Shown: positions 27,835-36,460 of the stretch, piece by piece
Layout of the letters: each line of letters starts with the position of its first letter
Numbering within the stretch: the first letter of the stretch is position 1
From: Opitutia bacterium ISCC 52
Lineage (GTDB): Bacteria; Verrucomicrobiota; Verrucomicrobiia; Opitutales; UBA2995
NCBI GenBank assembly: GCA_014529675.2
Contig: CP076040.1
Coordinates: forward strand, 620,001 to 684,000
Direction: 5' to 3'
Length of the DNA stretch: 64,000 nucleotides
Notes under the pieces: generated by a model
What the model was told of the DNA's origin: nothing
What the model saw: only the letters and a program-made list of their open reading frames with translations
The model's database searches: none
Position numbers and translations under genes: made by a program

Positions 27835-28746
27835 TTAGTTTGTTAACTTTTCTATGAGGAAATTTTCCAAGCTTCCGTAACTGGTTTCTTTATGTTCAGG
27901 AGATACGACGGTGCATTCCATTCCTAATTTTTTCATGGCTTCCTGTAGCTTAATACCGAGTAGAACGTGGTGCACCCAGATGCCTGGATTGGTCTCATTA
28001 TTTACTGGGACATTTCCGCGATTGTAGGTCATGTAGACAGGAACGTCATCTTTGGTGAGATGATTAATAGCAGAGGCGTCGGCCATCATTTTGTGTACTC
28101 TTTTGTCTGAGAAAAAATCAGAATCCTTCTCGACTCCGAACATGGGATAGAATGCTTCGTGAATTTTGAAGTCACCCAGGTCAAACCAGGCTTTGTAGTC
28201 ACGGAGGTCATAGGTCGATTGACCATTCGAGGTAGCGGCTGCAACAATTCGGGTTGATTGCCGTGAGATGGGGTCTGAACTTCTTGGATCAGCCAGATCG
28301 TCGTGGAAACCCAACCAGAGCGAAATCCCAGCTCCGGCCGAACCTCCATAACAGGCGATTTTTTCCGAATCGATATTCCATTCGTTCGCCCGATGTCGGA
28401 TTGTCTGCAGACAGCGTGCTGCGTCTTCCATATAAATTGGGTAAGTGCCTGTATCAGATAGTCGGTAGTGAATGGCGGCCACTGAAAGGCCAGCTTTCTG
28501 AAACTGTTTTAAGGAATTGGCATTGATATTTTTATTTCCACCTCGAAAACCTCCACCGTGAATGTAGATGACGAGCGGCGTCGGTTTATCGGAAGGTGTT
28601 AGCCAAATATCAAAGACGTGCCGTTCATGATCCCCGTAAGCCACATCCGCGTGGGTGGGTTGTGGTTTTGTGTTTTGTTGAGCGAGACTTGGTAAGCAGA
28701 ATGCCAACAGAATCAATAGGGTAGGGTAAATGCGTTGATGTATCAT
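27835..28746 (-). CDS. Secreted alpha/beta hydrolase (esterase, BD-FAE/HSL-like)
   Basis: This 303-residue protein begins with a Sec signal (MIHQRIYPTLLILLAFCLPSLA) and has the oxyanion-hole motif HGGGFRGG (about 63-70) and the nucleophile elbow GGSAGAG (about 134-140, catalytic serine in GxSxG). A late His at WVHHVLLGIKLQEAMKKLG stands where the catalytic histidine is expected. Such exported esterases commonly remove acetyl, feruloyl or methyl groups from plant or algal polysaccharides, which agrees with the sulfatase-rich neighbourhood; the real substrate is unknown. Confidence 0.85.
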   Translation of the reverse strand: MIHQRIYPTLLILLAFCLPSLAQQNTKPQPTHADVAYGDHERHVFDIWLTPSDKPTPLVIYIHGGGFRGGNKNINANSLKQFQKAGLSVAAIHYRLSDTGTYPIYMEDAARCLQTIRHRANEWNIDSEKIACYGGSAGAGISLWLGFHDDLADPRSSDPISRQSTRIVAAATSNGQSTYDLRDYKAWFDLGDFKIHEAFYPMFGVEKDSDFFSDKRVHKMMADASAINHLTKDDVPVYMTYNRGNVPVNNETNPGIWVHHVLLGIKLQEAMKKLGMECTVVSPEHKETSYGSLENFLIEKLTN

Positions 28747-28882
28747 GATCAGGGTATGAGCGTCTTGAGCAGTGTAGGTATTTTGTCAGGATTATGTCAA
28801 ATACGCCGAAGTCCAGAAGATTAAGGCATTCGTATTACGAATTGGCTTTCAAACATAGGCTTTATTTTCAAACTCCTGGGCC

Positions 28883-29098
28883 ATGGTTACCTCAGAGAAG
28901 CGGTATTGGAATAATGAAGGCTATGTCATCTCAATTCACAAAGGGAGAGATTGGATACGCTTGAGTACTTTGGATCCAGTAAGCCTTAAAGAATTTGTCG
29001 TGGCGGGAGAACTGAATGATGACCGAGATAAACTTGTGGATACGCTGTTTGAAAAAATGGAATCCGTTCTTGGTGATAAGCTGAAGTTAGAATCCTAG
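28883..29098 (+). CDS. Small hypothetical protein
   Basis: A 71-residue acidic/basic mixed protein (MVTSEKRYWNNEGYVISIHK ...) with no membrane segment and no recognised domain. It starts at ATG 28883 and ends directly before the broken oxygenase. Its composition looks like a folded small protein (alternating strand-like VISIHKG, IRLSTL, and a helical KLVDTLFEKMESVLGDKL). Function unknown; the open frame is short enough that it could still be spurious. Confidence 0.5.
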   Translation: MVTSEKRYWNNEGYVISIHKGRDWIRLSTLDPVSLKEFVVAGELNDDRDKLVDTLFEKMESVLGDKLKLES

Positions 29099-29142
29099 GA
29101 AGGATGGTGGTCTCTTCTGAAATTAAGCAACACCTTCCATGA

Positions 29143-29859
29143 AAAAGGTCGTCCATTAATAACACTACTGTCACTGGTTCGAGTGAACTTGAGAATCTGT
29201 TTCCGATTCCTCTGAAACGTTATCGCATTCCCAATCCCGAAGATCTGAATGCTAGGCTTGAAGCTCGTATTCGTGAGGAAATGAGTGCGACTCCCACCTT
29301 GAATGCCACGAATCGTGGAAATAGCTGGAGGTTCGATAAGCAATTCCTGGAGTGGGATAATGATGCGGTTCGAGAACTAAAGGGGCATATGCACAATGCA
29401 GTGGCTTCGATGGTTCGGAGCACCGTGAAGGATCCAGTAGATCAACACTTTCAGGAATGGTTGTTTGAGTCGTGGGTACTGGTGCATCGAAAAGGTGGAT
29501 ACAACGTAGCGCATGTTCATTCATCCGCCCGGTTTACTTGGTCTTGAATTTACTATGCAAAAACGGGATTTGCGCCTGGCACTCCAGTTACTAAGGGAAT
29601 CACTGTGCTTCAGAATCGCAGTGGAGTGCCTAAGGAAATTTTAAACAATCCAGATCCCTTTGAGAGAGAATGTCGGATTACTCCGGAAGCGGGTATGATC
29701 GTTTTATTTCCATCCACCGTTTGGCATTATGTAGAACCTTTTGAAGGTGACGAGGAGCGTATTACGATCCCGTTTAACTGCACGCACGCCGGTTTTGAAA
29801 CTCCGTTCTACAAGAATATGAGCGATTTCTTTGAGATTACCAAAGAGAATTTTATGTGA
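29143..29859 (+). pseudogene. 2OG-Fe(II) oxygenase-like (TIGR02466-type) gene with in-frame TGA
   Basis: One reading frame from 29143 to 29859 encodes a recognisable member of the TIGR02466 / putative 2OG-Fe(II) oxygenase family: LFPIPLKRYRIPNPEDLNARL at the N-terminus, NSWRF, GGYNVAHVHSSARFTW (iron ligand histidine region), IYYAKTG, then GMIVLFPSTVWHYVEPFEGDEERITIPFN with the second histidine and the 2-oxoglutarate arginine. A single TGA at 29545-29547 replaces what should be the Gly of the family S-G-x-Y-Y motif, consistent with GGA to TGA. There is also no ATG, GTG or TTG in frame between the stop at 29140 and codon 29281, so the start may be lost too. A sequencing error cannot be ruled out. 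Confidence 0.78.
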
Positions 29860-30050
29860 AGAAATTTCCGCGGACTGAAGTTATTGACCGATATTAATTA
29901 CATTAAGAGCCGGCTTAGAGATAGGCAGAAGCGTAAAAAAGGGAAGTAGAGTAGCACGTATGGGCATTTTTTAGTGGAAAAGCCCGGCGATCACGTCTCT
30001 TTTATAGATGCAGCAACCCTAAGTGCCGCACCCAAGATTCTACCCTAATA

Positions 30051-32135
30051 ATGCAACGTCTTCTTCCCATCATTCTTACTGTGGTTGTGATGAGCTCGTT
30101 TTCGCTGCTAGCGCAGCAGAACAAAAAGAAAGGGCTGGATTTTGCGCGGGATATTCAACCCATTCTGGAGTCCTTGAATCCAGAGCAAAGGAGCCTGATG
30201 TTGGATTGGGCAGAAGAGGGCGCTCCCCTTCCCGTTGTGGGTGAGCAGGGCAGTGCGCATGGAGATGTGGATTTCTTCCAATCGAAAGTTGCTCCGCTGC
30301 TGGCTAAACATTGTTTGGAATGTCATGACACTAATGCTCGAGAAGGTGCTTTGGACTTATCCCGCAAAGACGCTGCCTTTAGAGGAGGTGACAGCGGGGA
30401 AGCCATTATTCCCGGAAATGCAGAAGAAAGCAGTTTGTGGGAGTCGGTACATTTCGGAGACATGCCTGAGGATCGGGACCCATTATCGCAAGAAGAGCAG
30501 GATATCTTAAAAGATTGGATCAACGACGGTGCAGAGTGGACCGTGGATTGGATCGATCCTGCGGTGTATGAAAAAGAAGCTACCGGTGAAAACTGGATCC
30601 GCAGACTGACCGTGAACGAATACATCGAAACGGTCTACCGGACAACGGGCGTGGATATCGAGAAAGAGGCACGTGAATGGATGCCACCTGATAAACGCGC
30701 AGATGGATTTAGTAATACCGCTTACAACTTGAATGTGGATTTGGGGCATGTGCAGGCTTACGCCAAATTGGCGGCATTGATTGTTCAGCGCATGGACGTG
30801 TTGGCCTTCGCTGATCGATTTTACCAAAACCTGAAATTTACCGATAAGGATATGGCAGCTCTTCTCGAGCCGATGGGGAAGTGGCTCTTGCGTGGACCCT
30901 TGGAAGGAAAAGAACTAGTCGCCATTCGAGGGATCTCTACGACCGTGGCTAGTGCAGGTGGAGAAAAGGAAGAAGCTGTCCGGTTGATGATTGAGGCTAT
31001 GCTGCAATCACCTCGCTTTGTATACCGTGTTGAGAAACAGGTTGGCGAAGCTGGAGTGTCGCCAGTTAGTGAATACGAGTTGGCATCGCGCTTAAGTTAT
31101 ATGCTCTGGGGTGGACCTCCGGATGAAGCGCTATTGGAAGTGGCTGACAAGGGTGAATTGAAATACCCCTTTGTGTTGGGCGAACAAGTGGAACGTATGC
31201 TGGCAGACGAACGAGCCATTGATCGCTCCGCCCAATTTATTTCTGAATGGTTGAATCTGGGGCGCTTGCAAAACCTGCGTCCGAATCCCGATAAATTCCC
31301 CAACTGGAAGCCCGAGCTGGCAACCGCGATGCGCGATGAGACCTTGGCGCTATTTAAGGAAGTGGTGTGGCAACAGAAACGACCATTGACTGACTTGATG
31401 AATGCGCAAGTTACTTTTGCGAGTCCGGAACTGGCTGAGCATTATGGTTTGGTGACCGCGGATGCGACGACAGAAGAAAATGGTGTTTCCAGATACGACT
31501 TGTCCAACACCCCTCATCGGGGTGGCATCCTGACTCACGGGAGTGTACTCACCGTTGGGGGCGATGAAGCCTCTATGGTTACGCGAGGGCTCTTTGTTTT
31601 GCATGACCTCTTGCGTGGAGTCGTCAAGCCGCCACCGCCTGGATTGGATGTGGTACCTATACCGGCCAAACCGGGAGAATCCAATCGGTTCATAGCCATG
31701 ACACGTATCAACGACAATGCCTGCGGAGGGTGTCATGCTCGATTCGAGCCGCTAGCTTTTGCCTTTGAGAAGTTTGATGGAATAGGGGCTTTCCACGAGA
31801 GCGACGAGTATGGGAACGAACTCCGTGAAGATGGTGAGCTTCCGATTCCAGGTGCAAAAGAAACGGTGAATTATGAAACCGTGGCTCAATTGGCGAACCT
31901 TTTGGCCGAGAGTGACCGAGTGAGCAAGACCCTGACTTGGAAAATTGCGCAATGGGCCTTGGGGCGCCCGCTTACTTTGGAAGACGCGCCAGTCCTTGAC
32001 AGAATTCACGAAAAAGCCAAAAAAGAAGGAGGAACTTACCCCGCCGTTATGTCTGCGCTGGTTTCTAGTAAACTTGTTCAAACCACCCGAACCGAACTGA
32101 ATTCCTCACCGGATGATCACAAAGGAGATATTTAA
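30051..32135 (+). CDS. DUF1592/DUF1588 cytochrome-like protein, first haem domain damaged
   Basis: This 694-residue exported protein (signal MQRLLPIILTVVVMSSFSLL) has the planctomycete-type architecture. A PSCyt domain with haem motif CLECH (C88-H92) is followed by DUF1587 (IRRLTVNEYIETVYRTTGVD, about 181-200), DUF1595/DUF1592 (ELASRLSYMLWGGPPDEALL; ADERAIDRSAQFISEWL), DUF1588 with CGGCHARFEPLAFAFEKFDGIG, and DUF1585 (WKIAQWALGRPL). Before the CLECH domain, DFARDIQPILE (about 30-40) looks like the start of another PSCyt domain but passes directly into NPEQRSLMLDWAEEGAPLP, the usual end of one, with no CxxCH. This suggests an in-frame internal deletion. It heads an operon with DUF1552, sulfatase and TauD-type genes. 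The reaction is unknown; electron transfer linked to periplasmic sugar oxidation is often proposed. Confidence 0.86.
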   Translation: MQRLLPIILTVVVMSSFSLLAQQNKKKGLDFARDIQPILESLNPEQRSLMLDWAEEGAPLPVVGEQGSAHGDVDFFQSKVAPLLAKHCLECHDTNAREGALDLSRKDAAFRGGDSGEAIIPGNAEESSLWESVHFGDMPEDRDPLSQEEQDILKDWINDGAEWTVDWIDPAVYEKEATGENWIRRLTVNEYIETVYRTTGVDIEKEAREWMPPDKRADGFSNTAYNLNVDLGHVQAYAKLAALIVQRMDVLAFADRFYQNLKFTDKDMAALLEPMGKWLLRGPLEGKELVAIRGISTTVASAGGEKEEAVRLMIEAMLQSPRFVYRVEKQVGEAGVSPVSEYELASRLSYMLWGGPPDEALLEVADKGELKYPFVLGEQVERMLADERAIDRSAQFISEWLNLGRLQNLRPNPDKFPNWKPELATAMRDETLALFKEVVWQQKRPLTDLMNAQVTFASPELAEHYGLVTADATTEENGVSRYDLSNTPHRGGILTHGSVLTVGGDEASMVTRGLFVLHDLLRGVVKPPPPGLDVVPIPAKPGESNRFIAMTRINDNACGGCHARFEPLAFAFEKFDGIGAFHESDEYGNELREDGELPIPGAKETVNYETVAQLANLLAESDRVSKTLTWKIAQWALGRPLTLEDAPVLDRIHEKAKKEGGTYPAVMSALVSSKLVQTTRTELNSSPDDHKGDI

Positions 32136-32197
32136 ATGATCGAATTAATGGATAACGATGAGATGAACCCAACTGATTGGGAATCGGTTTGTGATCA

Positions 32198-32302
32198 TCC
32201 TCGGGCTGACATGCCGAATGTTTCTCAGATCAGTCTTCAGTTACGCACCAATGTGCGCTCCTTCGTCCTTCATTCGTCAATCTCGACATCTCAACTCCGT
32301 CA
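32198..32302 (+). repeat. Dispersed ~100-base repeat inside an operon gap
   Basis: ATCCTCGGGCTGACATGCCG, AATGTTTCTC, a hairpin core ACGCACCAATGTGCG, and TCGACATCTCAACTCCGTCA match the copies at 20941-21040 and, inverted, at 21319-21421. The element fills most of the 184 bases between the DUF1592 stop and the DUF1552 start, and its end lies 18 bases before the DUF1552 ATG, next to that gene's ribosome site. Confidence 0.65.
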
Positions 32303-32319
32303 GGAAATCAGTTAAGAAA

Positions 32320-33741
32320 ATGAACTCTCAGAACATTAGTCGCCGCACCATGCTCAAAGGTTTGGGAACCGTTGCGGTCGGTTTACCTTTTATGGAGGAA
32401 ATGTTGGTCAGCACCGCGACCGCTGCGGCGAAACCAGCTATCCCGGTACGTGCTTTCAATGTATTTTTCGGACTAGGTATTCCTGCCCCGTTACAAGCTG
32501 AAGGGTTTGACGGAGTACTGGAGCCTCTGCAGGAGATTGGTGATAAACTCCTCATCATGCGCAATGTCGACCAGGTGCGCGCCGACGAAAAAGGCATCAA
32601 CGCACACTTCGATGGAGCCTCTGCCTCTTTTACGGGTGAGGGACCGGAAGGTGAGGCGAAGTCAGGCGGACCTTCCATTGATCAAGTAATCAGGAACCAC
32701 CACTATCCAAACGGTCTTCCCTCTGGGATGGTGCCAACCCTGGCTGGAGGAACCTATTTTCGCCGTAGTCGAGTCAGTCGCTATGTGCATACCTACAACA
32801 TGGATGGTACTGTGGCAGCGACGATGCAGGAACGGCCACGTGATCTTTTTGAACGGGTCTTTGGCTCCATCGATCTTCCAGAAGGCATGACGGCTCGCGA
32901 TCTTCATTTGAAACGTAGCGTCCTGGATTCGGTGGTTAATCAGTATAAGCATTATACCGGTGCTCGGTCACCGCTCGGTGCACAATCCAAGTCTCGTGTA
33001 GCTGACCACCTCGATCGCGTTCGCGAGTTTGAGCAACGCGCTTATTCTCATCGAACGATTGCTGACGGACCCAGTATGCCGCCTGCCTCGCAAATCAAAC
33101 ATGGCGGTGAAGCCGACCCTGGAGGTGAAGGCATCGACATGGAGCTCGATGATCTGGTCACCGAGTGGCGCTTGATGGCCGACCTATACGCATTGGCGAT
33201 TCAAACAGACAAAGCACGATTTGGCGCCCTTACATTTCTTGCCGCCGGCGAGCGACTTCGCATGACTGGGGATTATACTTACAAGGGGCGTCACATCTAC
33301 ACCTTCGACGATGCTCGTGAGCACAATAAGTCTGGATCAGCTGGCTGCAGTCACGAGTGGTGGCACAAATTTGGTGAAGAAAAAGAGAACACCCAGCTAC
33401 GTGCACACGCGCACATGAAAATGCGAGAAATCGCCTACTTCCTGAAGCGCCTGGCCGAAGATGATTGCATCGAAGGCAATGGTAAAACGATCTTAGAAAA
33501 TGCGCTGTTTACGGTATCTACCGAATCGGGTGACGGTCGACATTCCGATGTGAAGCGAGAGCTGTCCGGTATTTTTCACGCTGTGACCGGTGCCAATGGC
33601 CGATTCAAGACTGGCCAGATTATGGATGTAGGTGCAGAAGGTATAGATGTTTATAACTCGATGTTGGATGGAATGGGTGTCGATCATAAGATGGGCCCGG
33701 TTGACCGCGATCGTGTATTCGTTGATGGGATACGTGCGTAA
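32320..33741 (+). CDS. Tat-exported DUF1552 protein
   Basis: The ATG at 32320 begins a twin-arginine signal (SRRTMLKGLGTVAVGLPFME), the classic DUF1552 N-terminus; an earlier frame start inside the repeat is rejected. The roughly 473-residue protein carries the family blocks RAFNVFFGLGIPAPL, SIDQVIRNHH (about 120), LKRSVLDSVVNQYKHY, LDRVREFEQRA, and a late LAEDD...ENALFTVSTESGDGRHSD. DUF1552 proteins are nearly always found next to DUF1592 genes in Planctomycetes and Verrucomicrobia. Their function is unknown; an alkaline-phosphatase-like or sulfatase-like fold is often suspected. The sulfatase gene starts 7 bases after its stop. Confidence 0.92.
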   Translation: MNSQNISRRTMLKGLGTVAVGLPFMEEMLVSTATAAAKPAIPVRAFNVFFGLGIPAPLQAEGFDGVLEPLQEIGDKLLIMRNVDQVRADEKGINAHFDGASASFTGEGPEGEAKSGGPSIDQVIRNHHYPNGLPSGMVPTLAGGTYFRRSRVSRYVHTYNMDGTVAATMQERPRDLFERVFGSIDLPEGMTARDLHLKRSVLDSVVNQYKHYTGARSPLGAQSKSRVADHLDRVREFEQRAYSHRTIADGPSMPPASQIKHGGEADPGGEGIDMELDDLVTEWRLMADLYALAIQTDKARFGALTFLAAGERLRMTGDYTYKGRHIYTFDDAREHNKSGSAGCSHEWWHKFGEEKENTQLRAHAHMKMREIAYFLKRLAEDDCIEGNGKTILENALFTVSTESGDGRHSDVKRELSGIFHAVTGANGRFKTGQIMDVGAEGIDVYNSMLDGMGVDHKMGPVDRDRVFVDGIRA

Positions 33742-33748
33742 AGAGTTT

Positions 33749-35206
33749 ATGGCTAAGATTGTTGCAGCCCTTATTCTTTGGGTGGGAGTTACGCTTCATG
33801 CGCAAACCAAACCGAATGTGTTGTTCATTTCGATCGATGATCTGAATGACTGGATTGGGAGTTTTGAAGGGCATCCTCAGGTTATAACACCTCACATGGA
33901 CAAGTTGGCGAAGCAGAGTGTGCAGTTCTCCAATGCGCACTGCCAGGCACCTATTTGTAATCCGTCACGTGTGAGTCTGATCCTTGGCAAGCTACCTTCG
34001 ACCACCGGTATGTATTTCCTCGGACCCAACTTCAGAGAAGTAGAAGGCACTAAAAACGAGGAGACCATGTTTCAGTTTTTTCGGAAACATGGCTACTACT
34101 CAGCTACCATGGGAAAGATCTTCCATGGTGTTGCCGATGAAGCGTCCTTTGATCACATCGAGAAGTCCAGAGGTTGGCGTCGGCCCAAGGAAAAGCTGCG
34201 TTACACTTTGCCAGGGAGCCATCCCGGCTGGGACTGGGGCGAAGTAGATGTTCCGGATGAAGAGATGGTCGACTACAAAACGGCGGAATGGGCAGCCAGT
34301 GTTTTGCCTGAGCTAGCAGAAAAAGATCAACCCTTCTTTCTGTCCGTTGGGTTTCACCTTCCGCATGTGCCTATCTTTGCTTCGAAGAAGTGGTTCGATT
34401 TGTACCCGCTTGGAGGCGTTCAGCTACCTGCCTCAAGACCGGATGATCGCGATGACTTACCCGAGATTGCGAAACAGCTCACTTTAAATCCGACGGGTCC
34501 ACGTCATGACTACATGATCGAAAGCGACGAAGCCAGGCATGCTGTCAGAGCTTACTTGGCCGCCAACAGTTTTGTCGATTCCCTGGTCGGTATGGTTATG
34601 GATGGCTTGGAAAAGAGTGGCGAGGCGGACAATACGATCGTCGTGGTTTGGAGTGACCATGGATTTCATTTGGGTGAGAAGCTTCGCTGGGCAAAACGCA
34701 CCTTGTGGGAGGAGACCACGCGCGTGCCTATGATCATTTCTGCACCAGGATTTGCTAAGGGTAAACGTAGTCAACGTCCGGTAGGCTTGATTGATTTGTT
34801 TCCGACTTTGGCTGACTTGTGTGGATTACCCATCAAAGATGATTTGGAGGGGCTTAGTTTAAAAACACTGTTACAGAATCCAAATGCAACCTGGGCTCGG
34901 CTAGCCCTCTGCACATTTGGTCCGAATAACCACACCCTGCGCTCAGAGGATTTTCGCTATATACGGTATGCGGATGGTTCCGAGGAATTCTACGACCACC
35001 GAGTAGATCCAAACGAATGGGACAATCAGGCAAACAATCCCAAATACGCCTCCGTGATCAGAGATTTCAGAGGTCATCTTCCAACTATAAACGTAGATCC
35101 ACTTCCGGGCAGTTCGGGTTCTGATTCGCCGCTTTATGGAGAGGGTACTATCCCATTGCAGGAAGCCATGAGGCGTGGAAGGGAAAAACTAGAAGGAATA
35201 AAATAA
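33749..35206 (+). CDS. Formylglycine-dependent sulfatase (iduronate-2-sulfatase-like)
   Basis: From the ATG at 33749 the protein (485 residues) has a Sec signal (MAKIVAALILWVGVTLHAQ) and then the sulfatase fold: PNVLFISIDDLNDW (metal aspartates D30, D31), the modification motif CNPSR (C70-R74) that a formylglycine-generating enzyme converts to the catalytic residue, MGKIFHG, FLSVGFHLPHVP and WSDHGFHLGEK. It resembles the iduronate/choline-type S1 sulfatases, which release sulfate from glycan or small sulfate esters. The frame's earlier ATG at 33647 lies inside the DUF1552 gene and is rejected. Its stop TAA shares one base with the next ATG (TAATG), so coupling with the TauD-type gene is expected. 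Confidence 0.93.
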   Translation: MAKIVAALILWVGVTLHAQTKPNVLFISIDDLNDWIGSFEGHPQVITPHMDKLAKQSVQFSNAHCQAPICNPSRVSLILGKLPSTTGMYFLGPNFREVEGTKNEETMFQFFRKHGYYSATMGKIFHGVADEASFDHIEKSRGWRRPKEKLRYTLPGSHPGWDWGEVDVPDEEMVDYKTAEWAASVLPELAEKDQPFFLSVGFHLPHVPIFASKKWFDLYPLGGVQLPASRPDDRDDLPEIAKQLTLNPTGPRHDYMIESDEARHAVRAYLAANSFVDSLVGMVMDGLEKSGEADNTIVVVWSDHGFHLGEKLRWAKRTLWEETTRVPMIISAPGFAKGKRSQRPVGLIDLFPTLADLCGLPIKDDLEGLSLKTLLQNPNATWARLALCTFGPNNHTLRSEDFRYIRYADGSEEFYDHRVDPNEWDNQANNPKYASVIRDFRGHLPTINVDPLPGSSGSDSPLYGEGTIPLQEAMRRGREKLEGIK

Positions 35207-36057
35207 TGAGTACTACGACCCAGTTTAAGATCGTTCCATTAGCAGGCGCATTGGGTGCCGAGATTCATGGAGTCAATCTTTCTGAGAATCTGGATGATGC
35301 TCTGGTTTCCGATATCCGTCAGGCTTTACTCGATCATTTGGTGATTTTCTTTCGTGACCAGGAACTGTCGCCCGAGCAACACCTTGCCTTCGCTCAGCGA
35401 TTTGGTGAGCTGGACGATCATGATTTTGTAAAAGGCCTACCAGATTACCCATACATCCTTCAATTGGTAAAGGAGGCGGATGAGACGGGAATTAATTTTG
35501 GTGGAACCTGGCACTCGGATGTGACCTACCAGGAAGCTCCTGCCTTGGGCTCCATTTTGTATGCTTTGGATGTTCCTCCAGTCGGTGGTGATACGCTTTT
35601 TGCCAACCAATTTCTCGCCTATGATACGTTGTCGGAAGGCATGAAGAATCTATTGGATGGGCTCATGTGTATTCATTCTGCTAAAGGCATTTTCGGGTTG
35701 GATAGCCGTGCTGATAAAAAGTTCAAGTACATGGCAGTAGAGCCTAGCGAGAAAGCGGATGAGGAAGTTGAGCACCCAGTCGTTCGCACCCATCCTGAAT
35801 CCGGTCGAAAAGGTCTTTTTGTAAACCGTAATTTCTCAACTCGTTTCAAAGGAATGACACTAGAGGAGAGTGCCCCCATCATGAATTTTCTCTTCGAGCA
35901 TTCGAAGCGCGAGGCTTTTACTTGCCGTTTCCGCTGGCAGAAAGGATCCGTTGCTTTCTGGGATAATCGAAGTGTGATGCACTTTGCACTGAACGACTAC
36001 AATGGTCACCGACGTGAAATGCACCGAGTGACTGTTACCGGCGATCGACCCTACTGA
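35206..36057 (+). CDS. TauD/TfdA-family 2-oxoglutarate dioxygenase
   Basis: A 283-residue cytoplasmic enzyme with the TauD fold. The N-terminal KIVPLAGALGAEIHGVNLSE and HLVIFFRDQELSPEQHLAFAQRFGEL blocks are diagnostic. The facial triad is H103-x-D105 (WHSDVTY) and H259 (SVMHFALNDY), with 2OG-binding arginines around R270-R274 in RREMHRVTV. TauD-type enzymes hydroxylate the carbon next to a sulfonate, sulfate ester or similar group, releasing sulfite or sulfate. Placement directly after a sulfatase (TAATG overlap) suggests a joint role in organosulfur use, though other substrates are possible. It ends the four-gene operon. Confidence 0.92.
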   Translation: MSTTTQFKIVPLAGALGAEIHGVNLSENLDDALVSDIRQALLDHLVIFFRDQELSPEQHLAFAQRFGELDDHDFVKGLPDYPYILQLVKEADETGINFGGTWHSDVTYQEAPALGSILYALDVPPVGGDTLFANQFLAYDTLSEGMKNLLDGLMCIHSAKGIFGLDSRADKKFKYMAVEPSEKADEEVEHPVVRTHPESGRKGLFVNRNFSTRFKGMTLEESAPIMNFLFEHSKREAFTCRFRWQKGSVAFWDNRSVMHFALNDYNGHRREMHRVTVTGDRPY

Positions 36058-36084
36058 ATGCTGGCTTCAACTAATTCTCAATTT

Positions 36085-36104
36085 CCATGGTCTTTCGACC
36101 ATGG
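36085..36104. repeat. Perfect 8-bp inverted repeat after the TauD-type gene
   Basis: CCATGGTC, loop TTTC, GACCATGG form a tight hairpin 27 bases after the tauD-like stop. There is no T run, so it is a weak terminator at best; it may instead stabilise the 3' end of the operon mRNA. The word GGTCGAAA recurs at 36129. Confidence 0.4.
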
Positions 36105-36175
36105 CTACTCCTCTTAAAATGTAGCATTGGTCGAAAGAGCAATGAATGTTTGGAATCTTCCTCATTCTTAAAAGA

Positions 36176-36201
36176 GGGCGCCTCGGCGATGCGCCCCTAC
36201 C
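36176..36201 (-). repeat. Dispersed GGTAGGG/CGCCGAG repeat, copy 3; gap 36058-36460
   Basis: The reverse complement reads GGTAGGGGCGCATCGCCGAG plus GCGCCC, matching 3349 and 16465. The rest of the 403-base gap holds a purine-rich string (about 36285-36320), a small inverted repeat at 36085 and a terminator at 36398-36431. No gene was recognised. Confidence 0.5.
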
Positions 36202-36397
36202 CGGGACCTAAGTCTGATGATGGGCAGGGCTCGATCGCCGTTTCGGGTCGAAGCTTCTTGCGAAGCCTGAGGCATCCAATTTTAGAGAAAGAGGAAGACA
36301 AAGATGAAGATATCGCTAAGGACTAGGGCTACATCCTTTCAATTCACCACAACGTCGGTGACGCCCACGTCGTAAAAATCGCATCTACAGCCACTGC

Positions 36398-36431
36398 AAA
36401 AAAAAGATCCGCCCCAAGGAGAGGCGGATCT
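36398..36431 (-). terminator. Rho-independent terminator (minus strand)
   Basis: On the minus strand AGATCCGCC, a nine-base loop and GGCGGATCT form a 9-bp stem followed by a run of T (the A run 36398-36405 on the plus strand). It lies 30 bases after the end of the broken TonB-receptor fragment and would end the TRAP/TonB transcript unit. It was probably the terminator of the once intact receptor gene. Confidence 0.8.
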
Positions 36432-36460
36432 CGAAAAATAAATATGTGATTGAAAATTAA

